From Hyalella azteca (taxonomy: Eukaryota; Arthropoda; Malacostraca; Amphipoda; Hyalellidae): 64,000 bases of DNA. Below the pieces are notes generated by a model, which worked only from the letters and a program-made list of their open reading frames with translations, searched no databases and was not told the origin of the DNA. Below, in pieces: positions 48,939-63,347 of this stretch. Both the position numbers and the translations under genes were made by a program. The stretch is from assembly GCF_000764305.2 (NCBI RefSeq), contig NW_025943780.1:62001-126000 (forward strand), written 5' to 3'. The number at the start of each line of letters is the position of its first letter. Position 1 is the first letter of the stretch.

Positions 48939-51900
48939 GGTTGGACATGATACAGTTCTGACCCTACATAATTTGAACATGCTTAATTTAAGCGGTTGCT
49001 GTGGAGACATAAGGCGTCCTGGTATTTAACACTAAAGTTCTTAGGCTACTCTACCCTCCAGCGTGTTTGCCCTCCGAAAGAAATGTGAACTTAAGTGTGA
49101 AGTTCGGCAAAGCTTGCCTCCGGCATATGCCCTGCTTGGGCTAGGCCCAGGAGAATATCACACGTTTTCTGAATTTGGCAATATATGCTGCACATGTTAA
49201 AATCATATTCATGCCACGGAGGCACAGCAGTGCATGGGACATAAATTTAATCCTTAAACTAGCCTTGGAGTCAACTATCAGCCTCTTAGTGCAATATCTA
49301 CACTCCGATTCAGGGATAAAAGCAGCAGACGATGCTGGAACACCGTAAGAAAGACCGGTTCCGCACTGCTAACGGACAATACATGGCGCCGTAAGTCCAC
49401 AGCTCGCTCACAAGCATGCAGTTCTGCGTCTGGCCTCATGCACCTGCTCACGTTACCCTGACTCTCAACCTTCATGCAGCCCCCTCAGTGGTCTTCTGAG
49501 GTGCGTCTGGGCTCGTCAGATGTCCCATGGAATTTCGCGTTCCTAGGGACATTTTTCCTGAGCCTCCACTACAAAGCTCACAGTATGAGTTCCAGTTGCG
49601 AGGTTGAGCTATAATTTAGGTAGGATTTCTTACATTCTTTGGCTATTCACCTGTCCCTCCTTGTCACTTTGTCTCTTTGAGATGCTGATGATGCTCCTCT
49701 TGAGCCAGTTTCAGCGGGATGGACGCTTGAGATTTTCTGCCTCTTGTAGGTGATGAACGATTTTTGATTTGAGAAACTTTCGATAACTGAGACCTTCCAC
49801 CTCTTTGGTGATGTTCATCTTGACTTCCGGTGCGAGCTAAGTAAATAGCTGAAGCGCTAGTAAACATTTGGCTACTATAATAACCAACACCATGCAGCCA
49901 ATGACTGGCTTTGGCTGCTCGCTTGCCTCGTACGCCAATGCAGTTAGGTTAGGTCAGTTTCGTTTTCTTATTTTTTATGGAGAGTGGGGCAGCGTGGGTA
50001 CGAAGCCACTGATGGAGAGCTTGTGAACTTTTCAACTTACGGCACTATAGCTTCAGCCGCTTAACTTTTCTATATCTCACTATTCACTCAAGCGTTCTTA
50101 CCTACTGAAAATGATGTAAATTGGCGTCTTCTCTTTGGCTGTGTTGCCTCTGCGACGCATTGCCATACCGCTGCGTGCAGCTGCAAAAATGCTCACATTT
50201 ACCTTTTATTGCTGTTTATTTGCTATTTATTTATTGCTATGTATTTTTTACCTTTTAAACTTTTTATTGTTGGGCCAACATGTCTCGTCTAAGTTGAAAC
50301 CACTCCCTTTGAAGGTTGTGTCAAGTGAGTGAAGTGACAATCATCTAGAGCCCTGAATATTTACATAATCTTATTACTTGTATCTAATATAAAAATTCAA
50401 CAGCAATTGAAGCTCCACAATTGAAGCTCGCAATTGAAGCTCCACAATTTTATTGCGCAACTTGAGAAAAATTTAGTGTAATATATGACCCGAAATACTG
50501 TATATAAAATTTTCATCGTGCCTTTCCAGGTGCAGTGACAACTTGAGAGTATCGCGGGCTGGCTGCCAAAAGTCGAAGCAGATGTTTCTTGCAGTGCAGT
50601 GATAAAATATACAGACTTTCTACTGGACAATTTTTAGAGATTTGAGTTTCACAATTCATTGTAAATGTCTCTATTCTGCGACTGTCATTCAAACCGGAAT
50701 ATTGAGCACATCTCTTCGAAAATCATCGGTGATAACATGACTGCACCCATGAAGTTGCAAAATTTGCAGTTAAATATTTGCTGTCGGTAATTGATTAAGA
50801 TGGGTGGAAAGATGTGAAAGCTATACGCATTTGTAAAATTACATGTAGAGATGATTCTAACTCATCTAGGGGTAGCTTATATTAAGTTTTCCAATCTGAG
50901 CTAGCATGCAGCAGTTGCAGCTCTGTCTTCAATATTCAATTTCTTTTTCAAAACTTGTCACAGACATCTTTATATTGATTTTTATCAGTCGGCCTATTCA
51001 CTAAGAGGAGACTCAATAAATCAAATATTCTTCAATTAATTGAGAATTAATTGTGATACCGCCATCAAAATGAAGTAATCGCTCTAAAATTAAGTTCAAA
51101 ATTGAGTTTAAAACTTAAAAAGACACTTTAGGTGCCACAATGAGGATTCTTTCATAAGGTATATTACAATCGGTATGAAAAATGAATGCGAAATATGCTA
51201 TGGAAGTATCGTCATAGTTTTCATGATTGAAAATATTTTATGTTTCTACCATGCATGATGTTTACTTCTCTACAAGTGGCGCAAGGAAAATAGTTGAGTG
51301 GCAGAATTCGTGGAACGAGCCCCGGTTACGTTAAGCGGTTAAGAGGTAATTAATGAAAACGATTCTGTTATTATACTCGGGCATGATGAGATACATCTTT
51401 CTGAGAAGCTCATATTAATTAAGACGATTGCACCATTATTCCCTGTATTCTCTCCCATTGATTTTGAATCACAAGGTAAATATTGAACAGTTCTAATGCA
51501 TTGTATACTATGTCTGTACGTGTGATCAACTGTGCTTCAGAATGTCCTCCAAATTCAAATTGGATAAGTGTTAATCAATGAAATTGACAGCTATACTTCT
51601 AATTTTCAAGTTAGAAGAAATACAATTCGATTTCACTTTGCGTATTCAGTAATCTTAACACAACTTATCACGTCTTCCTAATTTCTCTTTGACTTTTTCA
51701 AATTTTTAATTTCCATACAGCTGTACTTATGAGTGGTGATAGTACAAATCTACTGAATGCAGTGATCCTATATCGGTTAGAAAGATTGCCTTGCACTAAA
51801 ATGTCAAATAGTGAACGTTGAATTGTGCATCCAAGGCGATTATGGTTTTAATTTAAATAAACAAGCACTGAACACTCATGGACGATGCTATTTTGTTACT

Positions 51901-52028
51901 GACTACTCCTGTTACTTTTTACCCGATTGATTTAAAGATTGCTAAAAAGATTATTATTGTTCACATGAATGTTTCATGATGTGGCGTCGTGTTAGGACTT
52001 TGGGTAGACGATAATGCATGGTCTGTAT
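48939..52028. other. Intergenic sequence, no gene seen
   Basis: About 3.1 kb. GC-richer patches near 49100-49500 contain CTCACAAGCATGCAG and TCTGGCCTCATGC-type words reminiscent of 47290-47400, suggesting an unclassified repeat that the Tc1 element may have landed in. About 50398-50450 repeats AATTGAAGCTCCACAATT. No gene. Confidence 0.5.
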
Positions 52029-52470
52029 CACGTATACCAGTATACGAACACGTATATCAGTATACGTACGCGTATACCAGTATACGTACACGTATACCAG
52101 TATACGTACACGTATACCAGTATACGTACACGTATACCAGTATACGCACACGTATACCAGTATACGTACGCGTATACCAGTATACGTACACGTATACCAG
52201 TATACGCACACGTATACCAGTATACGTACAAGTATACCAGTATACGCACAACACGTATACCAGTATCCGTACACGTATACCAGTATACGTACACGTATAC
52301 CAGTATACGTACACGTATACCAGTATACGCACACGTATACCAGCATACGTACACGTATACCAGTATCCGTACACGTGTATCAGTATACGCACACGTTTAC
52401 CAGTATACGTACACGTATACAGCATACGTACACGTACACCAGCATACGTACACGTACACCAGTATACTTA
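52029..52470. repeat. 20-bp palindromic satellite array
   Basis: About 22 units of CGTATACCAGTATACGTACA with substitutions at a few positions. Each unit holds the inverted repeat CGTATA-CCAG-TATACG and is rich in alternating purine-pyrimidine steps. The period gives long open frames on both strands (YTYTSIRTRIPVYVHVYQ-like), which are artefacts. The array ends in an inverted return of the unit (ATACTTAATACTGGTATACG). Confidence 0.97.
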
Positions 52471-54303
52471 ATACTGGTATACGTGTGTGTATACGTTTAC
52501 AGATGAATCTTCGCAATTCACACACACGTACCAAATGTTTCCTTGTCTCGACTCTCGAGAAATTCGACCTTGTCTTGACATCGTGTACGATCCGCATTCT
52601 GCATGGGAACAGCCGAACAGGTTTTGCAAAAGGGTATTTGAGAACTAAGTATTCAACTCTCTGCGTTGTTTTAAAACGATTTTCTTGTTCGTGACTAAAA
52701 TATGATATGATGCTAATGTTTGATTGTTGTTGCGTTGAGTCACTATACAAATATTATGAGTTAGTTTTCGATTTGTTCCATAAAAACGCAGAGAATCTAT
52801 AGCCAGGAGCAAGAAACGAGCTTGCCAGGAGTTGGTTCAATCACTGATAATTTATATTATACTTAAATTTATCAGGTTGCACATTTTTTACTTGATGACG
52901 GATGTATTTGCTTCTGCTGTTTGTAAAATTACTACTAATGGAGTTTCCTTGTCCTCATCACGATGAATAGTGCTGCATTTAATTGAAGCAGTTACGTCTT
53001 CTCAATTGCATCATGCATCCAGTGCTGCAGGCTTGCTCTTTCGGTAACTTGTGTGTGATGGTGGTGCGCGGTAAGCGAATTAAGCCCTCTTCTCATCTTT
53101 AAGTTATTCGGAATTCAAATACAGTTTCAGTGAGAAGGTCATAAGATGAATCTAATTCGAGGTCATGAATGTCCGGTGTTGAGCTCCATTGCATAACCAT
53201 TGTTACGGAGCCGCAGATCAAACCTTCATATTAAAACCAGTACGAGATATAATGGTCAGCCTGATGCAGGTTTAGCTGCAGGGTTGCGGGTTTAGCGGGT
53301 TTAGCTGCAGTACTACAGTCCATAGAAGGAGGCTGGAGGTAGCGAACGTTTCGAGTCGTGCTATTTTACATCGGCATTCGTTCGTTGGACGCGCCACCTC
53401 ACCTGACTAGGCCCGGTACAGCTCTCTCCAAGTCACATGCGGATGCGGTCGTGCAACACTAGTACTATAATGAAGGTTTAGAACTTTACAGAACATCTTT
53501 CACCTACAAAGATACACTAGATAAGAGTAAATGAAGACTATATCTTTTGACCGCCACCCAAGATACATCCGGAATGTTTATAGTGCCTCAAACTGCGTCC
53601 GTTTCATTCTGTGTGTTTAAAAAGTGTAAAGGTGTATTCGCGTTCTTAATAATCCATGAGTGTTAGCCTTTATGAAATGGTTATTAGTGTACCGCGACGT
53701 AAAACTGTGTCTGCATCGCCACCCGGTCCCCGCCGTCACCTCGCACGACTCGGTTCGGTGCAGCTCTCAGGTCATAGGTCGTTGCGCTAACTAACACGAC
53801 ACTCCAGTGCTATAATTTAGGGCTTTTAGGCTGAGAATCTCACATAATATCGTTCACCAACCAAGACGCCGCGCTAACACGACACTCCAGTGCTATAATT
53901 TAGGCTGAGAATCTTGCATAATATCGTTCACCAACCAAGACGCACTGCGTAAACGTACACTCTAATTTCTGCCGGGCCATAAGTAGAAAAACGGACATGA
54001 ATTATTAAAGTGTGATATGAATGAAGTGCCCACTACTCGTATTTAAATAACAAAAAAATGTGAAATTGTGGATTGTGGGAAATGGATTAAGATAATTAGA
54101 GTTTACTGCTGAGACTGAATTGATCTTTGTTGTCTACAGGTGATTGGAGGAGTCAATTAAAACATTAAAAAAAGTTTATTTTATTTTCGAATTGCATTCA
54201 TGATCGTATATGACACTATAGTGAATTTTCGCGATATTTCTTCTATTTACAAATTTCACAGTTCATATTTTGACGTAATTCATTAAATACTGGAATGGTA
54301 TTT
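52471..54303. other. Intergenic sequence with a local duplication, no gene seen
   Basis: About 53795-53945 contains two units sharing AACACGACACTCCAGTGCTA, TAATTTAGG and CATAATATCGTTCACCAACC. The rest is unclassified; no coding signal. Confidence 0.55.
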
Positions 54304-54344
54304 TCACATCATTTGCTGAATTTGAATTGGTCTCTGAAAATGTT

Positions 54345-54620
54345 GGTGGCTCGCGCCTAACGTCTGGTTAAACGTAGAGCCAAGACTCTTGAAATTCACT
54401 ATGTCTAAGAAATACGTCACGATCCTGGTGTGGATGCTAGTTGTCTTTTCGCTTATATTCAAGAGCAGCAGCTTCGTGCATAACAACGTCTGATTAAGCG
54501 TAGAGCCAGGACTCTTTAAATTCACTATGTCTAAGAAATACGTCAAGATTCTGGTGTGGATGCTAGTTGTCTCTTCACTAACATTCAAGAGCAGCAGCTT
54601 TGTGCACAACAAAAGGAAGA
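54345..54620 (+). repeat. 126-bp tandem duplication of leader and signal-peptide region, second receptor copy
   Basis: The first unit carries ATG at 54401, the second at 54527, 126 bp apart. Shared words include CGTAGAGCCA, TTCACTATGTCTAAGAAATA and AGAGCAGCAGCTT. The first ATG opens a 30-codon frame (MSKKYVTILVWMLVVFSLIF, then KSSSFVHNNV) stopping at 54491-54493, so a whole signal peptide is encoded upstream of the real one. Confidence 0.9.
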
Positions 54621-54712
54621 CAGCGCTGCTGCAAGGGGACATCCTCATCGGTGCTCTCGTGCCTTTACACTATCCGCCCGATGAGTTTGTGAGAGCGCAG
54701 ACTTGTGGAGAG
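54527..54712 (+). CDS. mGluR copy 2 exon 1
   Basis: 62 codons, phase 0 end at gtgagt. MSKKYVKILVWMLVVSSLTF is a clear signal peptide, followed by RKTALLQGDILIGALVPLHY and TCGE. KTALLQGDILIGALV is identical to copy 1, whereas VHHQP has become LHYPP. Confidence 0.88.
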
Positions 54713-54715
54713 GTG

Positions 54716-55165
54716 AGTGCCTTCCATTAGTTTTTCCTAAGCGAGAGGCCTGGAAAATTCTTTAATAGATTTGCGTCATAATGAGCGATGAGTCTTCAAT
54801 TAGTTTTTCCAAAGCAAGAGGCCTGGAAAATTCTTTAATAGATTTGCGTCATAATGAGCGATGAGACCCAATCCTAAGCCCAGCAGAAATCAAATAATAT
54901 ATTAGACGTGCTAATGCCTTCAATTAGTTTTTCCCAAGCAAGAGGCCTGGAAAATTCTTTAATAGATTTGCGTCATAATGAGCGATGAGACCCAATCCTA
55001 AGCCCAGCAGAAATCAAATAATATATTAGACGTGCTAATGCCTTCAATTAGTTTTTCCCAAGCAAGAGGCCTGGAAAATTCTTTAATAGATTTGCGTCAT
55101 AATGAGCGATGAGACCCAATCCTAAGCCCAGCAGAAATCAAATAATATTTTTGACGTGCTAATTA
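54716..55165. repeat. Tandem array at the start of copy 2 intron 1
   Basis: Four units beginning CTTC-ATTAGTTTTTCC at about 54720, 54794, 54917 and 55043. The longer units add ACCCAATCCTAAGCCCAGCA and GACGTGCTAATG. The first unit starts only a few bases after the exon 1 donor. Confidence 0.92.
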
Positions 55166-55905
55166 TCTTTCGAACGATGGGTTTTAACCTGCCTCAAGTT
55201 TGTGAAGAGAAGTAATCCACTCTAAAGTGAGGCTAATATCAAACAATTATACCACTACGCATCTTAATGCTCACTTAATTTCATTTGAAAGTAGTGTAGA
55301 AGCCATTGCGCAGCAAGCCAATTATCAACGTGCATGTATGTGTAAAATTTGAAAATTTTCACTTGCATCTCTTCTCGTCCTCTAAAAATTGTAATATTCA
55401 CTGGCAAATGGAGACTACTTGTAAAAAACGCTAAGAATAATAACTCCCGTGAAAATAAAATAATTTACATGAGTATGGAACCCAAGGGAACCATTTATAA
55501 CAAGAAAGAGTTTTTAATTTTGAAAATTTTCTTTCGAAAAGTCCGTGGACTATCCAAAAGCTATAAATTAATACTTTTAAGTTTATTTTTTAGCGATTGA
55601 AAATAGACTATACTTTGTATCGACGCATGAATATATTCCACTACTGTGTGGATATTTCTTGCACAAAACCTACATCTTAATTCAACAATTGCTACGTCAA
55701 CGTCGTAAACGAGATTTTAAATAATTTTTGGAATGCATTAGTACTTAAATGTTTTAAAACGTGTTGAATTTAAAATTTCGTCGAATATGTCCACAATTTT
55801 TTCATATTCGTTGAATCAGCGGGCCGAGTCTAACCACAGTCCGCTTACAACTGAAATTCTCGGAAAATACGTAAGTTAAGAAAGTTCGACACAAATTGCC
55901 ATCTA

Positions 55906-57319
55906 CAGTTGGGAAATGACTTTACGACCACCCAGCTTTTTCTAATATTTTTTCTGTGTAAAGAAATACGGGATTTTATGATACGATTTAAAAGTACGTT
56001 CAAAAACGGTCTCAATGGGAATGGTTATAAAACCAAGAAAAATAAGTATCTTTCCGCAATATTTTCCAATTAAGATGCACGGCAACAAGAAGAATATCCA
56101 TGCGGATCCGGACGCTAATCCGAACGGCTACGGATCAAAAAAGCATCGTTGACCAACCCCAAAATAAACCGACAGGGATCTTAGCCTCTTTATAGGCGAC
56201 TGTTTTCAGTGGCTTCTCGTTCTGGCGCTACCTCTACTTCTACAGTGTGAAATTGGCCACTGGAGTTAATGTGACAGCACGAAGCATCCGTCAGATATTG
56301 CATGACTCGGAGACAGTACATGGATCGGAAAAATGCCCCTATGCTAAAACAAAAGCATATTAACAATCGACTAAAATTTGCTGTAAAAGATGTGTTTATT
56401 GGTGAGGGAAGGGACAAGATTATCTTCAGCGATGAAAACAAGTTCAATCTTTATGGTCCAGATGGATAGCAATGCTATTAATTGGCACTACCTGGACCTC
56501 GAATCTGAATTATTTTCCAAGCGCCAAACTGGTGTTGGTTCTGTCATGGTTTGGGATGCGTTTAGCCGAAAGGAAAAATCAGCTCTAGCTATTCTACAAG
56601 CCAAGGGAAACAAGATTCTGAGGCATACAAGCACACGCAATTTCGCCATTTTCTCCCTTTTGTCTATGAGAAGTATGAGCGATCATATGTTTTCCAGTAA
56701 GACAATGCTTCGATTCACACCTCGAAATCAGCAGATTCGTGGTTCCAAGAGCAAAATATTACCCGCCGTGGCCAGCGCTTAGCCTTAACCTCAACTCCAT
56801 TGGAATCATGACGATGGATGTTTACCAAAATGGGCCAGTTCCAATCTGTAAGTGACCTAAACATGGCTATCCTTCGTTCCTGGGACAAAATTGTTCAAAA
56901 GACTCTGGATGATTTGGTAAATAGCATGGGGAGAAGATGCATTGAGGTAATTAAGAAGAAAGGAGGTAAGATTGCCTATCAAAACGAGTGAATGGGATCA
57001 GCAAACAGAAAAACATATCTTGGTCTTATAGCCGATTCCGCCTAAGTTTTTTTAATTTTCATCATTTCTTCGCATATATTTCGAAAAAAAAAACATTTTT
57101 TCTGTATATCGTTGGAACCGTTTTTAAACGCAGTTTAATCTCGTATAATTACAATTCCGTATTTCTTTATTCAAGAAAATATTTAGAGAAAGCTGGGTGG
57201 TCGTATAGCAAACCGTTTTTAAACGCAGTTTAATCTCGTACTAATTACAATTCCGTATTTCTTTATTCAAGAAAATATTTAGAGAAAGCTGGGTGGTCGT
57301 ATAGCTATTTCCGCAACTG
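55906..57319 (+). mobile_element. Dead Tc1/mariner element with about 65-bp inverted repeats and TA target duplication
   Basis: Left end CAGTTGGGAAATGACTTTAC then ACGACCACCCAGCTTT. The right end reads as its reverse complement (CAGTTGCGGAAATAGCTATA, ACGACCACCCAGCTTT). TA flanks at 55904-55905 and 57320-57321; 1414 bp. Plus-strand transposase pieces: IIFSDENKFNLYGPDG then a stop (about 56415-56470), GSVMVWDAFSR (about 56540), FQ-stop-DNASIHTSKSADSW (about 56690-56740). An internal 90-bp tandem duplication lies just inside the right end (about 57115-57306). Confidence 0.9.
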
Positions 57320-57916
57320 TATTAATTGAAAAAGTTTAGGAGTTCAGCTTTATATATAAATATATAGATATATATATTTAAGAGGTATAAGTCTAACAAT
57401 AACCGGACAGAATTGGTAACATTATCGGACATGGGTTAGATACCCGGACAAAATCGCGTCCGGTTGTGTACTCTGCAATTTATAGTTATAGTACCCAAAG
57501 ACCCGACGGGAAAATAAATGAACTATACTACCGGACATCAAAAAAACGTCAACCTCGTTGGTTATAGAGTTAGGGTTAGGTGTTTCCAAAACCTTTCTTT
57601 ACGTTGCTAAAGACCTTTCTGCAGGGATTAGGTCCAGCCAGGTTGAGTTTTTTTTACCTATATTTGCAATTTAGAAAAAATAATTAAAGTCCGGATATAT
57701 ATATAATATATAAATACATATATTATATACTGTATATTAATTAGTAAGCCCGCGACAATGATTATGTAGTTGACGTTTTTCAATTGGTTATTTAAGGTAA
57801 AAGAACTTTTTCTCGCTGGACCAAACCTTAGTAAAATTGTAAAAAAGTTTGTAAAAACTATTTTTACACCTCTAACCCTAACTCAAACCATTATTCATTT
57901 CTCCCATTTTCATTGA

Positions 57917-58614
<698 letters not shown>

Positions 58615-58757
58615 AATTCATCCGCAATGCCATATCAGACTCGGACAGCTGCGGAGGCAGCGGCGGGCTCGACGACTCCAGGGACTTCATCCGACCGAAC
58701 TGCAAGAAGAACATCGTCGGGGTTATTGGCCCCGCGTCTTCCGAAGCAACGATACAG
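58615..58757 (+). CDS. mGluR copy 2 exon 3
   Basis: 143 bp, same phases as copy 1, donor gtttga. EFIRNAISDSDSCGGSGG and VGVIGPASSEATIQ. The Gly of GPGSS is Ala and the following AV is EA; the two serines remain. Open throughout. Confidence 0.9.
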
Positions 58758-59790
<1,033 letters not shown>

Positions 59791-61097
59791 CTATGTTATT
59801 TCAGACTCCACTCTGCTCACCTCGGCCAAAACGACACTGCTTCTATCGGCCCAAATCATTTGTTATTGCTCAAAAAATATTTTTCAGTAGGATACATTGC
59901 ATTTCCGCTTAAAAATATACGGCTTTAAAAATAACTAGTTAAACCACAAACGCGTGAGTTTGTCTAACTCAGTGCACTGATATTTTTTTTCCAGACAGAT
60001 TAAATTAAAAACAAAAATTATATCTGCCATAATCGTGATAATAATGTTGTCTCTTAAGTTTGCGCAAATTTACTTCGTTATATTCATTAGAAATCGTTAG
60101 CAAGGTTAAGCCGTTGTTGAAATGATTTTTGATGCAATGCTGTTTTTTTAAATAAAGTATATCATGACAGTACTTGATTCCTTTTGAAACTTGGCTAAAT
60201 GGTAGACTCATCTAAGAAATTATAAATTGATCTATAAACAAAGCCCACAAGCCTCATCGATTCTTTTTGTTGTCTGTAGTATTTTGAAAAAATTAAGACC
60301 GGAAAATAAAGACAATCTTCACCGGCCTATAACAATGGGCCAATTCTTCTAATAATCTATTTGGTTGAGTCTCTGCCTTATTGTAGGTCTCGTGAGCCTC
60401 GTTACACTTCTTTGGTCACCAAAGATTAGCAAAGACATTTCCGAGATGCTGGTAACGGCCTGATACCCTTAATTTGTTCTTCTATGAGCTATGGAAAGCA
60501 GTGAATCTGGTTGTGCAAAAATTTTCCTGTAAATATGTAACAATATGTTTAGAAATAAATAAAGTCTAAGGGCTCATTAACGCAACTCCGAACCCATCAG
60601 TGGTCACGGTATTTTACTCAATTTTCCGACGGTCAGTATAGTTATAGAGTGAAGTAGTGGAATACAATTTAACTTTATCTGCTCTTGTTCACATCAGCAT
60701 AGCCGGAGATGACGCCACTAAGCTTCCTATCAATACTCTGTTGCACCCGTTGAGAAACGCTGTACAATTTTACGGTGTCACGCTGACGTGACATCATGTG
60801 TAGCCGCACGCAGGTTACCTCGCTCCTCTAAGTAAGCCAACTTCACGCAATATACAGTAATAGACGGAAACTGTTATCAAATCTTCTTATGTAAATAGAG
60901 GATTATACTTATCTTCTAAAAATCGCTGTGATGTGGTTGTGAAATTTCAAATCTCTTTTTCACGAAGCTAATTTGTCAGAACGTATGATTAGAGTTAACT
61001 TCGTTGACCCTTAAGTTTTTTCGTTAAATATCGCTTATTTTTATCCTATCCAATTACGCCGATTTTTTACAAGACTTCTCTTTAACTTCACTTCTTG

Positions 61098-61362
61098 TTT
61101 GTCTGTTTGTCTGTCTGTCTGTCTGCTACAAATCTTGTAATCGAAATTTAACACACTTCTACTTATCCAATCGATCTGAAATTTTGCATACATGTTTAAA
61201 GTTGGAGACAATGCATGAATCAAACGTCAAAGTAAATGATTTAAGAAGTAAAAAAAATTTTTTTTGAATATTAAAAAAATTGAAAAAATAATTTTGTCAG
61301 CTACAAATCTTATAACTGATATTTGACACACTTTTACCTGTCTAATTGATCTGAAATTTTGA
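61098..61362. repeat. TCTG microsatellite and dispersed direct repeats at the deletion junction
   Basis: A TCTGTCTG run at 61098-61122 is followed by GCTACAAATCTTGTAATCGA-type sequence at about 61125, repeated at about 61299 (GCTACAAATCTTATAACTGA); both end ATCTGAAATTTTG. The second repeat stops exactly at the exon 6 remnant. Confidence 0.8.
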
Positions 61363-61374
61363 CTTCATTGGAAG
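61363..61374 (+). pseudogene. Twelve-base remnant of mGluR copy 2 exon 6 with its donor
   Basis: CTTCATTGGAAG followed by gtcagtgtattg matches the exact 3' end of copy 1 exon 6 and its intron start. No exon body or acceptor precedes it. Confidence 0.85.
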
Positions 61375-61505
61375 GTCAGTGTATTGAGTGAATAAGGTTT
61401 TGCATCAAGTTGATTGTCGTTCAGAAAGTCTGTCACACTTCAACTTTTGTCATTGTTGTTGCATAATTCGATGGAAAAGCCGACATTCTTTTCCGACGTC
61501 AGCTG

Positions 61506-61966
61506 CCTTGGACAGGGTGGATAGCTAGAGTCAGCATAGCCAAGTCCACTTTGCGATTCATATACCTTCCCTAGCGTAACGCAGCCGGGCATCTTCACGG
61601 CTTTTGATACAAAGCGCCCACCACAACAGCGCCGTTCAGTCACAGGCCGCAGCGCATACAGGCCGGAGCACAACTGGCCGGAGCGCAACAGGCCCTACCG
61701 CAACAGCTCAACAGCTACTCCTAACGTAACTTAACCTAACCTGCGCCGCCTGTTGCGGTAGGGCCTGTTGCGCTCCGGCCAGTTGCGCTCCGGCGCTGTG
61801 AAGCAGTGGCTGTGTTGTGCACAGCGGATTTACTGTTAGCCGGAGTTACCCACAGCTCATTGATCTTAGGCTATGTGTAGATATTGCATGCTGATGGTTG
61901 GCGTTAGGCCCAGGGCCTGTTTACGAGTCAATTTTGTTACCCACGGCTGCGCTCCCCCTTGGACAG
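61506..61966. mobile_element. Inserted element with 10-bp flanking direct repeat and internal fold-back
   Basis: CCTTGGACAG at 61506-61515 and 61957-61966 flanks about 441 bp that copy 1 intron 6 lacks. Inside, CAACAGGCCCTACCGCAACAG near 61687-61707 faces its reverse complement CTGTTGCGGTAGGGCCTGTTG near 61752-61772, and the arms extend through GGCCGGAGCGC/GCGCTCCGGCC, about 42 bp each. The 3' part resembles about 34500-34600 in copy 1 intron 11. No coding capacity seen. Confidence 0.7.
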
Positions 61967-63117
61967 ACATTGTACAACGGCAACCATGTTCTATGAGGTA
62001 AAAAGTTCACTTGTCTCAGAGCTTAGGGAGGTTTTAAAGCAAAACCAAACATTAAATAACGGGAAAAATACTTGTTACTTTGAGTAATTTTTTGAGACGT
62101 TCAACCAAACGCCGAGCTATTCCGGAAATTCAGGATTTTATTTAGCTTCCAGTGTTCTTTTACCGCCCACGCAAACGCCGGCCCCTACGTCATCAACGAA
62201 CTTAGAAAGATTAGGAACATTTGTCGAAGGCGGGAGTCTCCTTTAGTTCACATGGATACACACGGCCGTGTTTCATTTCTATAGTCTTTACAATTGTACC
62301 TGACTAAATTTTTTCGTTAAATCCTTTGTATACTTTATTCTCCATCGAATTTCATACATTTTAATTTGAATTGTTGATTCATTTATAATCGTGTTACGAT
62401 GTGGGTAGATGTAAGTCTGGTATATGATTCCTTCAATTTGAATTTCTGCAAGTGTGCACTACCAGTAGTCGTCTGTGCTCACAAGGCCTGATGCCCAGTA
62501 TCTTCATGTCATAATTCTATCGTCAAGCTGGTTTAAGGTCAAACATTCAAATCATTAATTGAATATTTTCGCCTCTTTTTTTCCCAACCAAATCTAGACT
62601 CTTTGGTTTTTCATTGAATTACATCTTTTATGCCTTACATTGTCCGCACTTAGGCCGCGTTTCTTTCTCACGAAAACATTTTTTGTAGCATTTTTGAGTG
62701 AAAGCTGCTTGTTGCAGCAGTCTCGCTACGAACTCATTTTGTGCCGGTCATTGGCTAATTAAGTGACGATGAGAAAAAGTGATTTGCCGCGGGCCGAGGT
62801 GTTTTTACATAATAGAACATTACTACATTACTCTTAGAACATAAGTTCAATTCATTAACCAACTGAAAACGGGATTTACTGGAAAAAATTTGTTTACGGA
62901 TGAGCTCGAACTTCATGTTTCAAGCCATCTTAATTTTTAATGCCTCGATGCATCTCCTCTCATTCAAATACTAATATTTGTGACGACTATTTCAAATCTA
63001 AGTACTTTGTCAAGTGACTAAATTCTATTGCTTGAAAAAATTGCAGTGTCACACGTTATTCTGTCTAATTCATTTCTTCAAATATTTAGTATTAAAAGGA
63101 ATCTACCTCATTTTCAG

Positions 63118-63347
63118 TGATGGCTGGGCAGACCGGACTGACGTTGTCGACAGGCTAGAAGAAATTTTCATTGGCGGAATTTCAGTCAGGATCAAAAGAC
63201 CTTATTTAATGGACTTTGCTAATTACTATTCTGCCTTGAAGCCAATGCAAAACTCGAGGAACCCTTGGTTCGAAGAATTCTGGCAGCACAAATTCAAATG
63301 CTCACTCCCGGTCAAGGAGACATTAGAGGGCTTGCCGCCGTGCACTG
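63118..63347 (+). CDS. mGluR copy 2 exon 7
   Basis: 230 bp, phases 2 and 1 as in copy 1, flanked by cattttcag and gtgagt. [20 protein letters not shown] keeps the Asp318 equivalent; [15 protein letters not shown] and LPPCTG are kept. Several amino-acid replacements relative to copy 1 (for example [12 protein letters not shown] to MDFANYYSALKP) but no stop. Confidence 0.92.

Noticed and set aside
51954..52694. Several long overlapping open frames on both strands (up to 226 codons)
   Set aside because: They are produced by a 20-bp repeat that lacks stop codons in any frame; the translations are pure repeats.
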